Origin: Clostridia bacterium
GTDB lineage: Bacteria > Bacillota > Clostridia > Lachnospirales > Lachnospiraceae
Direction: 5' to 3'
DNA: 64,000 bases
Assembly: GCA_910574835.1 (NCBI GenBank)
Contig: CAJTDE010000015.1
Coordinates: 1 to 64,000, forward strand
Numbering within the stretch: the first letter of the stretch is position 1; each line of letters begins with the position of its first letter. The position numbers and the translations under genes were made by a program. The notes beneath the pieces are model-generated. The model saw nothing but the letters and a program-made list of their open reading frames with translations, had not been told where the DNA came from and did no database searches. This document shows, piece by piece, positions 34,889-43,443 of the stretch.

Positions 34889-36559
34889 CTACTCAAAACC
34901 AAGGCCCATATACGCCTCAAGATTTCCATCAAAATAATAATCCAAAATCTTCATCCGATAAAGAGCCATTCGCTTAAAAAGCTCATAATCCGCTCCAAAA
35001 TTGCTGTCCGGCCAACGCATCTTATCCCGCAAAAGCGCACCTGAATCCTGAACTTCATGGGTCAAATTATCCACTGCATCGGTCAAATTATCATCTGAGA
35101 GCAATCCCTCCCTCAATTGCTTCCATTTTATTTCAACCTGCTCTCTTGCATCTTCGACATCCAGTTCTATCAGACGATCACCAAAAGACCAGTTCACCCG
35201 CTCCGAATAAAGCCCTGTTCCCAGCTCCACGTCCCAAATAGCTTCTCCCGTGCCTTCCCTTAAGCAATCCCCCCAGGTCAGATCCATATCCCAGGGTGCA
35301 AAATAGATCCGGTATGATTTACCGTTACTTTTTGCCACATAATACATGTTTTTTCCCCGGTTGTCAATTCCAATCACCGCCTGAAGGTAAGTCCAAACGT
35401 TTAAGGCGCCATCCACATCTACAAAATCAGGCGCATTTTTAGAAAACTCTTCATCATTTTCCAAGTCCCTAAGCTTCAAGTAAGACAGTAAAGGCTCCCA
35501 AGCGGCCTTGTCGATCCTGCTATAGCTTCCCTTCAATTCATAACCTGCTAATTCCTCCCCAAATAAAGAGGTTTCAAGCAATTCTTCCGTAGGAAGCTCT
35601 TGCGGAATCACCGATTTGTAAGAGTATTCTACCTGAGCGCCATCGCCCTCCTTTGCCAAATCTAACTGCTTGGAATCTACCGGCTCCATAAGCCCATATA
35701 ATCCCCAATATTCCTGATTAAAGAAAACCTCCACATATACAAAATCCGTTCCAAACTTTGCATTTGGAAATTCCGGGATTTTCGCCCCGAACCCATTCCA
35801 CAAATCCGCCGAAAGCTTATCCCTGATTTTTGAGGCATCACTGTACATTGCATTCAAAATCCACTCATCATCTGTGCGCAGACCAAACAACGACTTTTTA
35901 TCGGAAACAACATTACCGCTTTTATCTTGGGTTTTCAATGTCAGCTTATACCCCTTCTTCGGATATGTGCGGCTTGTATTTCCCCGTATATGCGCTTCAA
36001 GTATATTCGCCCCGGTCCAGTCCCGCTTACTTTGAGAATCCCAGTAATAGACCATCCCTCCAAAAGCTCCTGTATCCGCCGTCTCTGTCGTCTCTATGGA
36101 AAGTATCGGAATGCCTGTTGCTACTAAATAACACTCCTGATATTCCTGACCTCGAATCGCATAGAAGCGAAATGCCGTCCCTTGACAAATCGCTTCCTGC
36201 TTAGACTCTTTTGTAAAATTATCCTCAAAAGCAAGCCGGATCTCCTTGGACATGGATGTAAGCTCTCCTGTCTCCCATGCCTCTACATTCATGTTCAGGG
36301 GAAGGTAAAAAGTTGATGTTGTCTTGTCAAAAGGAAGCTTTTCCCCTGAAAACGCCAATTCCGTGAAGAACGGCTCCTCTGCTCGTGTATACATTTTTTC
36401 TATAAGAGTCTTTTCCTCCTCATCCAAAACCTTATATTGAATAGGTCCCATAAATAATGGTTTTAAAAAGAAATATGACAGGCAGCCTACTAACAATATG
36501 CAGTTCAAAATAAGCGCTGTCTGTCTTTTCACTCCTTTTACCTCTCTAGCTCTTTCCAT
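34889..36559 (-). CDS. CotH kinase-family protein, membrane anchored
   Basis: The 556-residue protein has one N-terminal helix (about residues 14-35) and an outside-facing CotH domain: AHIRGNTSRTYPKKGYKLTLK, LNAMYSDASKIRDKLSADLW, VEVFFNQEYWGLYGLMEPVD and FAPWDMDLTWGD. These are the ATP and metal-binding motifs of CotH protein kinases. It may phosphorylate an exported protein or glycan-related target. The ATG has only CGGAA before it; a GTG at 36532 with GAGAGG is a good alternative start. Confidence 0.9.
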   Translation of the reverse strand: MERAREVKGVKRQTALILNCILLVGCLSYFFLKPLFMGPIQYKVLDEEEKTLIEKMYTRAEEPFFTELAFSGEKLPFDKTTSTFYLPLNMNVEAWETGELTSMSKEIRLAFEDNFTKESKQEAICQGTAFRFYAIRGQEYQECYLVATGIPILSIETTETADTGAFGGMVYYWDSQSKRDWTGANILEAHIRGNTSRTYPKKGYKLTLKTQDKSGNVVSDKKSLFGLRTDDEWILNAMYSDASKIRDKLSADLWNGFGAKIPEFPNAKFGTDFVYVEVFFNQEYWGLYGLMEPVDSKQLDLAKEGDGAQVEYSYKSVIPQELPTEELLETSLFGEELAGYELKGSYSRIDKAAWEPLLSYLKLRDLENDEEFSKNAPDFVDVDGALNVWTYLQAVIGIDNRGKNMYYVAKSNGKSYRIYFAPWDMDLTWGDCLREGTGEAIWDVELGTGLYSERVNWSFGDRLIELDVEDAREQVEIKWKQLREGLLSDDNLTDAVDNLTHEVQDSGALLRDKMRWPDSNFGADYELFKRMALYRMKILDYYFDGNLEAYMGLGFE

Positions 36560-36570
36560 TTTATTCCGTC

Positions 36571-36972
36571 TTAGGGCTTCTTTTCAATAAACATTTTGCG
36601 GGTAATAAAATTGTAAACCATCACAACTGCCGTGGCAAAAATCTTTACGACCATATAAGCGCGGTTCATATATTGTCCCAGCCATGCAATACCGGCCCGC
36701 ATAATGATTTGGTTAATACCCAGACCGATCAGGCTTAAGATGACAAATACCACAAATTGCTTTGTCTTATCTGCTCCCTTATCTGTGTCAAATACAACGG
36801 TAATGCTTAAGATATAATTCACAGTTACCGATACCGCAAAGGAACAGCCGCTCGCCACAAGCTCTCCAAAGCCTGCCAGCTCTACTAAAGCTACCATAAT
36901 GCCATAGTCGATGAAAAAGCATAAGAAGCCTACGGCGCCGAATTTGATGATTTGACTGAATAATTTTTTCAT
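36571..36972 (-). CDS. GtrA-family membrane protein
   Basis: The 133-residue protein has four helices and the typical FGAVGFLCFFIDYGIMVALVE start, VTVNYILSITVVFD in the middle and VYNFITRKMFI at the end. GtrA proteins are proposed to flip undecaprenyl-linked monosaccharides to the outside. Position next to tiny DMT-type transporters and a DPM-like GT2 fits lipid-linked sugar handling. CGGAG precedes the ATG. Confidence 0.9.
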   Translation of the reverse strand: MKKLFSQIIKFGAVGFLCFFIDYGIMVALVELAGFGELVASGCSFAVSVTVNYILSITVVFDTDKGADKTKQFVVFVILSLIGLGINQIIMRAGIAWLGQYMNRAYMVVKIFATAVVMVYNFITRKMFIEKKP

Positions 36973-37004
36973 ATGTGCGTCTCCGTTTCTTCAGCAATTA
37001 GATT

Positions 37005-37343
37005 TCAACTGTAAAACACAAAAATCCCCAAAAATATAAAAATATTTCCAATAACCTTTTTCTTTGTTAGCTGTTCTCTAAAAAATGTACGACTCAGTAT
37101 CATTACAAAAACGAAACCAAGAGACTCAATAATGGGTCCGTTTTTATAATCCAGTCCCTTATAAGCCACTACCGTAAGAAGTGTAGAGAGCACCATCAAA
37201 ACATATCCGCTGATTACCCATATATTTAAATATTCCCAAACCATGCTGCTGTAATGATTTTGTGCCGCTTTTTTTAGCAGAAGCTGAGAAAATGCAGCAA
37301 TTACCACTGACATAAGCATATATATATAAAATTCATTCATCAT
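37005..37343 (-). CDS. small 4-TM DMT/EamA-type transporter subunit
   Basis: The protein of about 112 residues has four helices, ending YKGLDYKNGPIIESLGFVFVMI and FREQLTKKKVIGNIFIFLGIF. This is the small-multidrug-resistance-like half-size DMT pattern, as in ArnE/ArnF lipid-sugar flippases. It overlaps the next half-size gene by 11 bp, so a heterodimer is likely. The start is uncertain by one or two codons (GTG 37346, ATG 37343, ATG 37340). Confidence 0.82.
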   Translation of the reverse strand: MMNEFYIYMLMSVVIAAFSQLLLKKAAQNHYSSMVWEYLNIWVISGYVLMVLSTLLTVVAYKGLDYKNGPIIESLGFVFVMILSRTFFREQLTKKKVIGNIFIFLGIFVFYS

Positions 37344-37683
37344 CACTGTTAATGATCATCGTACCTGCCAGTACGATGGCAACTCCTATCATATTTTTTA
37401 TAGTTATAATCTCACCAAAAAAGATAACTGCCCAAATCATGGACCAGAGAATTGCCATAGAACGGTTAGCATAAGCAATCGATAAATCAATTCTTTTAAT
37501 TAGCTGCTGCCAAATAAGTGCATAGATTCCTAAAATTATAATTTCCACGCCGTAATAAAACAAAAATCCCGGCGTCATTGCATCATACAATGCTGCCTGT
37601 TTTGCCGCTACTCCGGAAAGTGTATAAATAATTACTGCAAGTTGTAAAAATGCTATTTTTTTTAAATCAAGTATACCTTTCAT
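37333..37683 (-). CDS. small 4-TM DMT/EamA-type transporter subunit
   Basis: The 116-residue protein has four helices: LQLAVIIYTLSGVAAKQA, FYYGVEIIILGIYALIWQQLI, SIAYANRSMAILWSMIWAVIFF and MIGVAIVLAGTMIIN. The pattern W-Q-Q-L-I followed by A-Y-A-N-R/K-S recurs in the similar protein at 42077-42484. It overlaps the opine-dehydrogenase-like gene by 17 bp and its partner by 11 bp. A paired flippase for a lipid-linked sugar or a small exporter is the likely role. Confidence 0.82.
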   Translation of the reverse strand: MKGILDLKKIAFLQLAVIIYTLSGVAAKQAALYDAMTPGFLFYYGVEIIILGIYALIWQQLIKRIDLSIAYANRSMAILWSMIWAVIFFGEIITIKNMIGVAIVLAGTMIINSDDE

Positions 37684-38755
37684 GGCAATTTTTTTCGCTC
37701 CTTATATCTTCTATTAAAGCTTCAAGGGCTTCTTTCGTTATATGTCGTCCCATTCTCCGAAAGTCTGTCTTTATTACTGCACAGGCCAAATTAATAATCA
37801 ATGTTGTATAAGGTGTAGCTTCTCCTAAAAACTTTCCCAAAGACTCCAAAGGCACAAGTCCGCAGGGCACATCCTCCAGCAAATATCGATGATGAATTGT
37901 AGCCGGTGCATCTATTTCTTTATAATAATCGTTATTCCGAATACATTCATATAAAGTATTACCCTCAATCTGATAAGTCCGCCGCATCCAATCCGCCGTA
38001 CTTTCAACAAATACCCCCAGCTCCTCCGCCAGCATCTGCCTTTCCTTATCAACTTCTTCTATATAATCTGCGATTGTTTTGGAGATTCCTTCATAATAAT
38101 ATTTGAAATCTACGGTTTCATTTTCAATCCATCCAATATTCATCAATACAGGTGCGCAGTGCAGGATCATTCCTACATTTCCCAGAGATGTTACCGCCAT
38201 ATTATCTGCTTCTTTAAAATAAGGACGCATGCATTCCGGAATTCTCTCCATAATTTCGCCCATATCCGACTTTTTCATGGCAGCAATTAAAACATCCTTT
38301 TTAAAGGCATATATCCTGCAAGAATTTTTTGAATCTCGCCTGCAGGTATAGACAATAGTCTGAGTCTCGGCTATTTTGGGTCTATATTTACAACCTGCAT
38401 CCCGCAGATGCTTCATAAAATCAATTGCACCAAAAGTTCTGCCTGGGTTTAATATAATTACTGTGTCTTCATCCACATAAGAGGCCAGCATCTTTGCAAT
38501 ATCCCGATAAGCATTTGCCGGAACTGTCACAAAAATAGTTTTCTCATAAACCTCCCCTATTTTTGTTGACACGTGTTCCAATACAGCCGTTCCCTCCAGT
38601 ACTCCTCCGCAGTAGATTTGCTTTTTCTTTATAATTTCCGCAATATTTGCTTCGCTTCTGTTCCACAGGTTTACATACTCACCGGACAAGCTTAGATGAG
38701 CTGCCATTGCAAGCCCCTGATGTCCGCCCCCTATGATTAAATATTGTTTTTTCAT
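37667..38755 (-). CDS. opine/octopine dehydrogenase-family oxidoreductase
   Basis: The 362-residue protein starts with a Rossmann fold (YLIIGGGHQGLAMAAHLSLSG) and carries the C-terminal opine dehydrogenase helical domain. NVGMILHCAPVLMNIG around residue 190 matches the H-x-x-P-V-L-x-N motif that holds the catalytic histidine. Such enzymes reductively join an amino acid's amine to a 2-keto acid with NAD(P)H. Its ATG overlaps the B12 gene's TGA by 4 bp. In a glycan locus this is unusual; the product may be a substituent precursor. Confidence 0.85.
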   Translation of the reverse strand: MKKQYLIIGGGHQGLAMAAHLSLSGEYVNLWNRSEANIAEIIKKKQIYCGGVLEGTAVLEHVSTKIGEVYEKTIFVTVPANAYRDIAKMLASYVDEDTVIILNPGRTFGAIDFMKHLRDAGCKYRPKIAETQTIVYTCRRDSKNSCRIYAFKKDVLIAAMKKSDMGEIMERIPECMRPYFKEADNMAVTSLGNVGMILHCAPVLMNIGWIENETVDFKYYYEGISKTIADYIEEVDKERQMLAEELGVFVESTADWMRRTYQIEGNTLYECIRNNDYYKEIDAPATIHHRYLLEDVPCGLVPLESLGKFLGEATPYTTLIINLACAVIKTDFRRMGRHITKEALEALIEDIRSEKNCHERYT

Positions 38756-40383
38756 GTCGTCTTTACCAGCTGTTCCAACCGCATCTGTTCTGACAAAACT
38801 TCTCCTGTTTCCTTATTATAAGCAACGCACTTGCCGTTGAAAAACTTTGTATTTAAATTGCCTCTAAATTTTTCGTTTTTTACAATATGCACCGCATCCA
38901 TAAAACCTTTTTTTACACATTCACTCAGCACCTCCGGTGACATCAAAGGATCTTCGCAATCCGAAAAATAATCCCGTATAAAATTCAACAAAAATTTTGC
39001 TTCGGAAATAAGCTCTTCTTTTCTGTCCTTGATTTTTTTATCCTGCTGCATGGAAAACTCTTCTCCCATTGTATGGCGGATTACTCCTTTTACAATCTTA
39101 CAGCTTTCAATCACATCCTCCGCAGATGCCGCATGATCTGCTTCGCAAAAGCCTACCACATGAATAATATGAGGTTTTACCGCCATCTGCATAAATGTGG
39201 ACGCCGCAAGCTGACCTTTTGCCACATACGGATCTGCCGAAAATAACGGGAGTCCCGCACGTGTCTCTCTATAAGTTCGGAAGCCTTCATCCTCTAAGCT
39301 TTCCACCATCTCAATCATTGCCAATATTTTAGCAAAATCCATTGAGAAAGAAAGTCCATTTGGATTATTAAACATATACTGTGCAACATAATCCTTCACA
39401 CCTAACTTTTTGGCATTATAAGCGCTCAAATATGCTGCCACAACCGGAATAACATCATGTGCATCTCTAAGCCCCCAATGATGAGGCTCGTTGATCTCCA
39501 CCGGTATTCCTTGTTCCGCATGCCATTTAATCAGCTTCTGTGCCTCAGCAATGGACACTTCTATTGGCCTGGTGCCCCGCCCATCCAATTCACTGTACCA
39601 GTAGATGGGAATTGCCGTCCAAGCATTATCGATTGTCTTTAATAATATCTTCGCATATTGAAAAACATCCTCTGTTCCGCTATAGCATCTCATTAACGGA
39701 TAATTCCCTCTCTGAGAAGCCTGCTTTAAACGAATAAAATCTTCCTCACCGCGAATTGGAACTCCCCCGGCTCCATCAAACCGCTCCTCCATTTTATCCG
39801 GTTGAAACAAAAACTGCTGGGCATTTTGATCCGGTCCCAGTGAAATCACATCTAATACCTTTGCATCTGCAATTTTCTCAATCCCTTTTATGGTTTCTTC
39901 CAAATCCGGCAAACCAAAATGATGCCGCAATATGGGATAGGGATAGCTATTTTTAATCCTTTGATTTAATGTTTTCTCATAAGCCGCCGCAGTAGTGCCA
40001 AGCTGATCGCCCCGAAGAAATCGAATAGAATCATTGATATCATCAAATCCATCGGAAATAAAAGAAAACCTGTTATATTCTTTTGCTATATCGGCTACCG
40101 GTTTTGTTCCTCCAAAGATCCAGATTGGGGAATAGTCCAAAGCCTTTGCTTTAAGAAAAATTTCATCAAACAGCGGACGCACATTTTGGGGTGTTAATCG
40201 ATAACTAATCCCTACCATATCCGGTTTATATACCTGTATTTTTTCAAAAAGTTTTTCTGTAGTTACCGCTGGCCCTAAAAAAAGCGTATCATACCCTTCC
40301 TGCTCTGCCAAACTCAAAAAATGAACAACACCCGCTACATGAACACAATTTCCTATAGACGCGCCTAAAATTTTCTTTTTCAA
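38752..40383 (-). CDS. B12-binding, mutase-like enzyme
   Basis: The 543-residue protein starts with a cobalamin-binding Rossmann domain: ILGASIGNCVHVAGVVHFL resembles the D-x-H-x-x-G motif with Cys in place of Asp, and WIFGGTKP gives the GG. From about residue 140 a barrel follows that resembles glutamate mutase E subunits (IPVEINEPHHWGLRDAHD, GVKDYVAQYMFNNPNG, RETRAGLPLFSADPY). No radical-SAM cysteine motif is seen. I choose the TTG at 40383 since AGGAG lies eight bases upstream and the domain then begins MKKKILG. The substrate is unknown. Confidence 0.75.
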   Translation of the reverse strand: MKKKILGASIGNCVHVAGVVHFLSLAEQEGYDTLFLGPAVTTEKLFEKIQVYKPDMVGISYRLTPQNVRPLFDEIFLKAKALDYSPIWIFGGTKPVADIAKEYNRFSFISDGFDDINDSIRFLRGDQLGTTAAAYEKTLNQRIKNSYPYPILRHHFGLPDLEETIKGIEKIADAKVLDVISLGPDQNAQQFLFQPDKMEERFDGAGGVPIRGEEDFIRLKQASQRGNYPLMRCYSGTEDVFQYAKILLKTIDNAWTAIPIYWYSELDGRGTRPIEVSIAEAQKLIKWHAEQGIPVEINEPHHWGLRDAHDVIPVVAAYLSAYNAKKLGVKDYVAQYMFNNPNGLSFSMDFAKILAMIEMVESLEDEGFRTYRETRAGLPLFSADPYVAKGQLAASTFMQMAVKPHIIHVVGFCEADHAASAEDVIESCKIVKGVIRHTMGEEFSMQQDKKIKDRKEELISEAKFLLNFIRDYFSDCEDPLMSPEVLSECVKKGFMDAVHIVKNEKFRGNLNTKFFNGKCVAYNKETGEVLSEQMRLEQLVKTT

Positions 40384-40399
40384 AATATTCACTCCTGTC

Positions 40400-41686
40400 T
40401 CAAAAAACATCATATTGCCTCTCTAAGCTTTCGGGCCTTTGAGGATAACGCAGCTCTGTAATATTCTCACCTCTCACATTCGTTACCTGAATGCTTCGGG
40501 CAATCTCATCCAGAACTTCTTTATAGCTCTTCTTATCATTTTCCTTTTGGTAATAAAAAATTCTTATTACCTCTTTTCCTGCTTTTGAAACATGGGATAA
40601 TTCACTTCCATTTTCGTGGTAAAAAATTACTTTAACAGCATTCTCCATCTTATCCAAGAGTTCTGAAGCCGTAACATTATAATAGATTTTTCCGGCTTCT
40701 TTCACATAAACCTTTATATCATAAAAAAAACCTTTCCCGATTGGTTCAAATTCCTGCAAGTTTTCATAATCAACAGAATTGCCAGTCTGGTAATCAATTA
40801 GCATATTTGCAATGTTAGGTCCGCCCATAAGAATTGGATACAGATACGGGCTGCCGCCTGCCAAACGATATAAATACTCCCCTATCTTCAATCCTTTTTC
40901 TCCTATATAACACTGAACCGTAACAGGCCCCTCCTGTATTCCAAAGGAATCTGTCAATTCCTGCGTCAATTCCTGCAATTTCTGAAAATGCTTCTTCGTA
41001 TATTTAGAAGGGAATCGCACGCTTGACAACACGATCTCCTCACCAAAATTTCTATTCACATCATAAATGCATGTAACATATGCTTTTCCTGCTTTCACCC
41101 AAGCCGTAATTGAAATCTCGTCCACCGGATAAAACTCTTCTATTAATACTTTTCCATCATAGTTCAGAGATTCTCTGATTGTTTTCTCATAATTATCCCT
41201 TACCTCTTCTACACTTTTGCAGACAAAAATGCCTTTGCTTCCATAAGCGTCTATTGGCTTCATAATCACTGGAAAATCAAAACGTTCCAGTTCTTTATCA
41301 TCAAATCCGGCTTCCAAAACAGCATAAGGAATAATCGGGAAATTATGTGCCTGAAAATGTTCTTTCATTTGAACTTTATCCGTAAGCTTCTTTATAATCT
41401 CAGGAGTATAAAAAGTAGGCAGTTCTAAGCCTCTGGCAATTTCATATCCCGGCTGCAGATTGCGATCCGAAAATGCCGAAATAACCCCGCAAACCTCATG
41501 TTGCTTTGCAATCCTTCTTAATACGGGTATATCCATTGTACTGACATCATAAGCATATTCTACCATGCGTTTTGCCGGTGCATTTTCATAATAGTCACAT
41601 ACGACAGGCTCGAATCCCTTTTGCCTTATCTCCTTTATCAAATCACAGAATGGCTCAATCGCCCCTAACACCAATACTTTGTCCAT
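40400..41686 (-). CDS. ATP-grasp enzyme
   Basis: The 428-residue protein has a preATP-grasp start (KVLVLGAIEPFCDLIKEI), the nucleotide-binding FPVIMKPIDAYGSKGIF, VLIEEFYPVDEISITAW, and GEYLYRLAGGSPYL as the E-x-x-x-R-x-x-G-G metal site. An extra C-terminal domain follows from about residue 310. ATP-grasp enzymes link a carboxylate to an amine or other nucleophile via acyl phosphate. Its stop lies 17 bp before the B12 gene start. A ligase attaching an amino acid to an amino sugar would fit the locus, by inference. Confidence 0.87.
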   Translation of the reverse strand: MDKVLVLGAIEPFCDLIKEIRQKGFEPVVCDYYENAPAKRMVEYAYDVSTMDIPVLRRIAKQHEVCGVISAFSDRNLQPGYEIARGLELPTFYTPEIIKKLTDKVQMKEHFQAHNFPIIPYAVLEAGFDDKELERFDFPVIMKPIDAYGSKGIFVCKSVEEVRDNYEKTIRESLNYDGKVLIEEFYPVDEISITAWVKAGKAYVTCIYDVNRNFGEEIVLSSVRFPSKYTKKHFQKLQELTQELTDSFGIQEGPVTVQCYIGEKGLKIGEYLYRLAGGSPYLYPILMGGPNIANMLIDYQTGNSVDYENLQEFEPIGKGFFYDIKVYVKEAGKIYYNVTASELLDKMENAVKVIFYHENGSELSHVSKAGKEVIRIFYYQKENDKKSYKEVLDEIARSIQVTNVRGENITELRYPQRPESLERQYDVF

Positions 41687-41730
41687 AACTTTCCCCTTTA
41701 TTTAATTCTGCGGTCCCAAAACTCCCTGCC

Positions 41731-42084
41731 CTACAGAGAATAAAGTATAATTCCCGCAATAATAATTAAATTTCCGAATAATACATTCTTTTCTATCTTT
41801 TCTTTTAATATCAGCTTGGAAAGAACCATTAGAAATATGTAGGAAGTCACTCCTAATACAGATCCATATTTGTATGGGATTCCTTTATAGGCAAAGGAAT
41901 TTAAAAAAAGAACCGCCACAAAGATTCCATACGCTGTAATAACCCGAATATTTAAGTACTCATTCAATTGATTTTTATGCTTCACCAAAGTGCTTTTTTT
42001 TAATAAAATTTGTGAGAATGCTGAGAAAAATTGATTAACCAGCATCAATAATACGCATAATTGTGTAAACCCAATTTTACTCAT
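41731..42084 (-). CDS. small 4-TM DMT/EamA-type transporter subunit
   Basis: The 117-residue protein is closely similar in layout to the one at 37005-37343: MLVNQFFSAFSQILLKKS, EYLNIRVITAYGIFVAVLFLN, YKGIPYKYGSVLGVTSYIFLM and LKEKIEKNVLFGNLIIIAGIILYSL. It overlaps the next half-size gene by 8 bp. It belongs to the first of two such pairs flanking the ATP-grasp/B12/opine block. Confidence 0.82.
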   Translation of the reverse strand: MSKIGFTQLCVLLMLVNQFFSAFSQILLKKSTLVKHKNQLNEYLNIRVITAYGIFVAVLFLNSFAYKGIPYKYGSVLGVTSYIFLMVLSKLILKEKIEKNVLFGNLIIIAGIILYSL

Positions 42085-42484
42085 GCTTATTCACCACCAA
42101 AATTCCAATAAATATAACAACAATTCCAATAATATTAAATAAACTCAGTTTTTCGTGAAATAATGCAATTGCTGCCAACTGCGTCCAGAAAATATAAGAG
42201 CTTTTGTTTGCATACATAACTGATATATTCACATTTTTAATAAGCTTCTGCCATATTACCGCATAAAGCATTAAAATACTCATCATAAAAATGTAAATAG
42301 CTATCAGTTTTTTATTCAGCAGACAATCAACGATAAGTTCCCAAATACCTTCGCTGCCTGTCGGCAGCTCTTTGGATGCCAGCTTTGAACTGACTGATAC
42401 CAAACTATATAAAACCACGATTGGCTGCAGCTTCAAAGTAACACGCAGAGCATTTTTATATTTTGCCTTTGCTATTTCTTTCAT
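42077..42484 (-). CDS. small 4-TM DMT/EamA-type transporter subunit
   Basis: The 135-residue protein has four helices, with YAVIWQKLIKNVNISVMYANKSS matching the WQQLI...AYANRS pattern of 37333-37683. A longer loop after helix one distinguishes it. The ATG at 42484 sits one base after the stop of the upstream GT2, and GAAGAG precedes it. It probably pairs with the adjacent gene as a heterodimer. Confidence 0.8.
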   Translation of the reverse strand: MKEIAKAKYKNALRVTLKLQPIVVLYSLVSVSSKLASKELPTGSEGIWELIVDCLLNKKLIAIYIFMMSILMLYAVIWQKLIKNVNISVMYANKSSYIFWTQLAAIALFHEKLSLFNIIGIVVIFIGILVVNKHE

Positions 42485-42485
42485 T

Positions 42486-43427
42486 TCACTCTTCATCTTC
42501 CATTTCACATTGTCTTATTGCATAATTCGGTATCTTCTTCGCTTCCTTCAAAATTCGAATCAAATAATCACCGATAATTCCTATGGCTAATAAAATCAAT
42601 CCTGAGTAAGACAGAATCAAGAGCACCAGTGTAATCCACCCCTGAATAGATATACCATATAGCAAATATCTGTAAAGATAATAAATTCCCAAGAGAATGC
42701 TTATAATAAAACTAGCAATCCCAATATCTCTGACTACTATAAGCGGAAATGAGGAGTTGGTCAATATATTTGCAAAAAAATCTTTCACCAAACGTTTAAA
42801 TGTATATCCGCTTTTTCCATATTTTCTGCTGTCATGCTCAACAACAACATTACAGATACGATTGGAAACCATTAATAATAAATGACCGATCCTGGGGAAA
42901 TCTACATGCATCTCCAGCATAGCCTCTACTACAAACCGTTTCATAATTCGAAAACTGGTCAGCTGAAGTTTTGGATCCTTTTTAAAGATCGCCGAAGAAA
43001 CCCTATTGGCCAGATATGTCCCAAAATTCCGAATAGGGCCATGTTTCTTACTCTCATATCTTCCTATTACTACATCAATCTCCGGATCTCCGTTTAACAC
43101 TTGAATTAATTTGGGGATTTCCTCCGGAGGATGCTGCAGATCATCATCCATCGTAATAATATAATCCCCTTTTGCATATTTGAATCCACACAACAGCGCA
43201 CAATGCTGTCCGTAATTACGTGACAACTGTACAATTTTTACTCTCTTATCCTGCTGACGAAGCTGTTGCATTTTCGAAAAAGAGCCATCCCTGGAGGAAT
43301 CGTCCACCAGTACCAATTCAAAATCCAAAGAGAGCTTCTCATCAAACACTTTGCACAGCCTCTGATGCAATTCCACCAACGTTGCCTGTGAATTGTATAC
43401 AGGTACCACTACTGAATATAAGCTCAT
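42486..43427 (-). CDS. polyprenyl-phosphate GT2 (ArnC/GtrB-like)
   Basis: The 313-residue protein has a GT-A domain (YSVVVPVYNSQATLVEL, LVDDSSRDGS, LSRNYGQHCALLCGFKYAKGD, TMDDDLQHPPEEI) and two C-terminal membrane helices (from about residue 225). This is the layout of enzymes that put a sugar on undecaprenyl phosphate, such as ArnC, GtrB and YfdH. It would supply a lipid-linked sugar for the GtrA/DMT flippases and GT-C enzymes. The ATG at 43427 follows GAGGGAAATGTT. Confidence 0.92.
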   Translation of the reverse strand: MSLYSVVVPVYNSQATLVELHQRLCKVFDEKLSLDFELVLVDDSSRDGSFSKMQQLRQQDKRVKIVQLSRNYGQHCALLCGFKYAKGDYIITMDDDLQHPPEEIPKLIQVLNGDPEIDVVIGRYESKKHGPIRNFGTYLANRVSSAIFKKDPKLQLTSFRIMKRFVVEAMLEMHVDFPRIGHLLLMVSNRICNVVVEHDSRKYGKSGYTFKRLVKDFFANILTNSSFPLIVVRDIGIASFIISILLGIYYLYRYLLYGISIQGWITLVLLILSYSGLILLAIGIIGDYLIRILKEAKKIPNYAIRQCEMEDEE

Positions 43428-43443
43428 AACATTTCCCTCTTTT

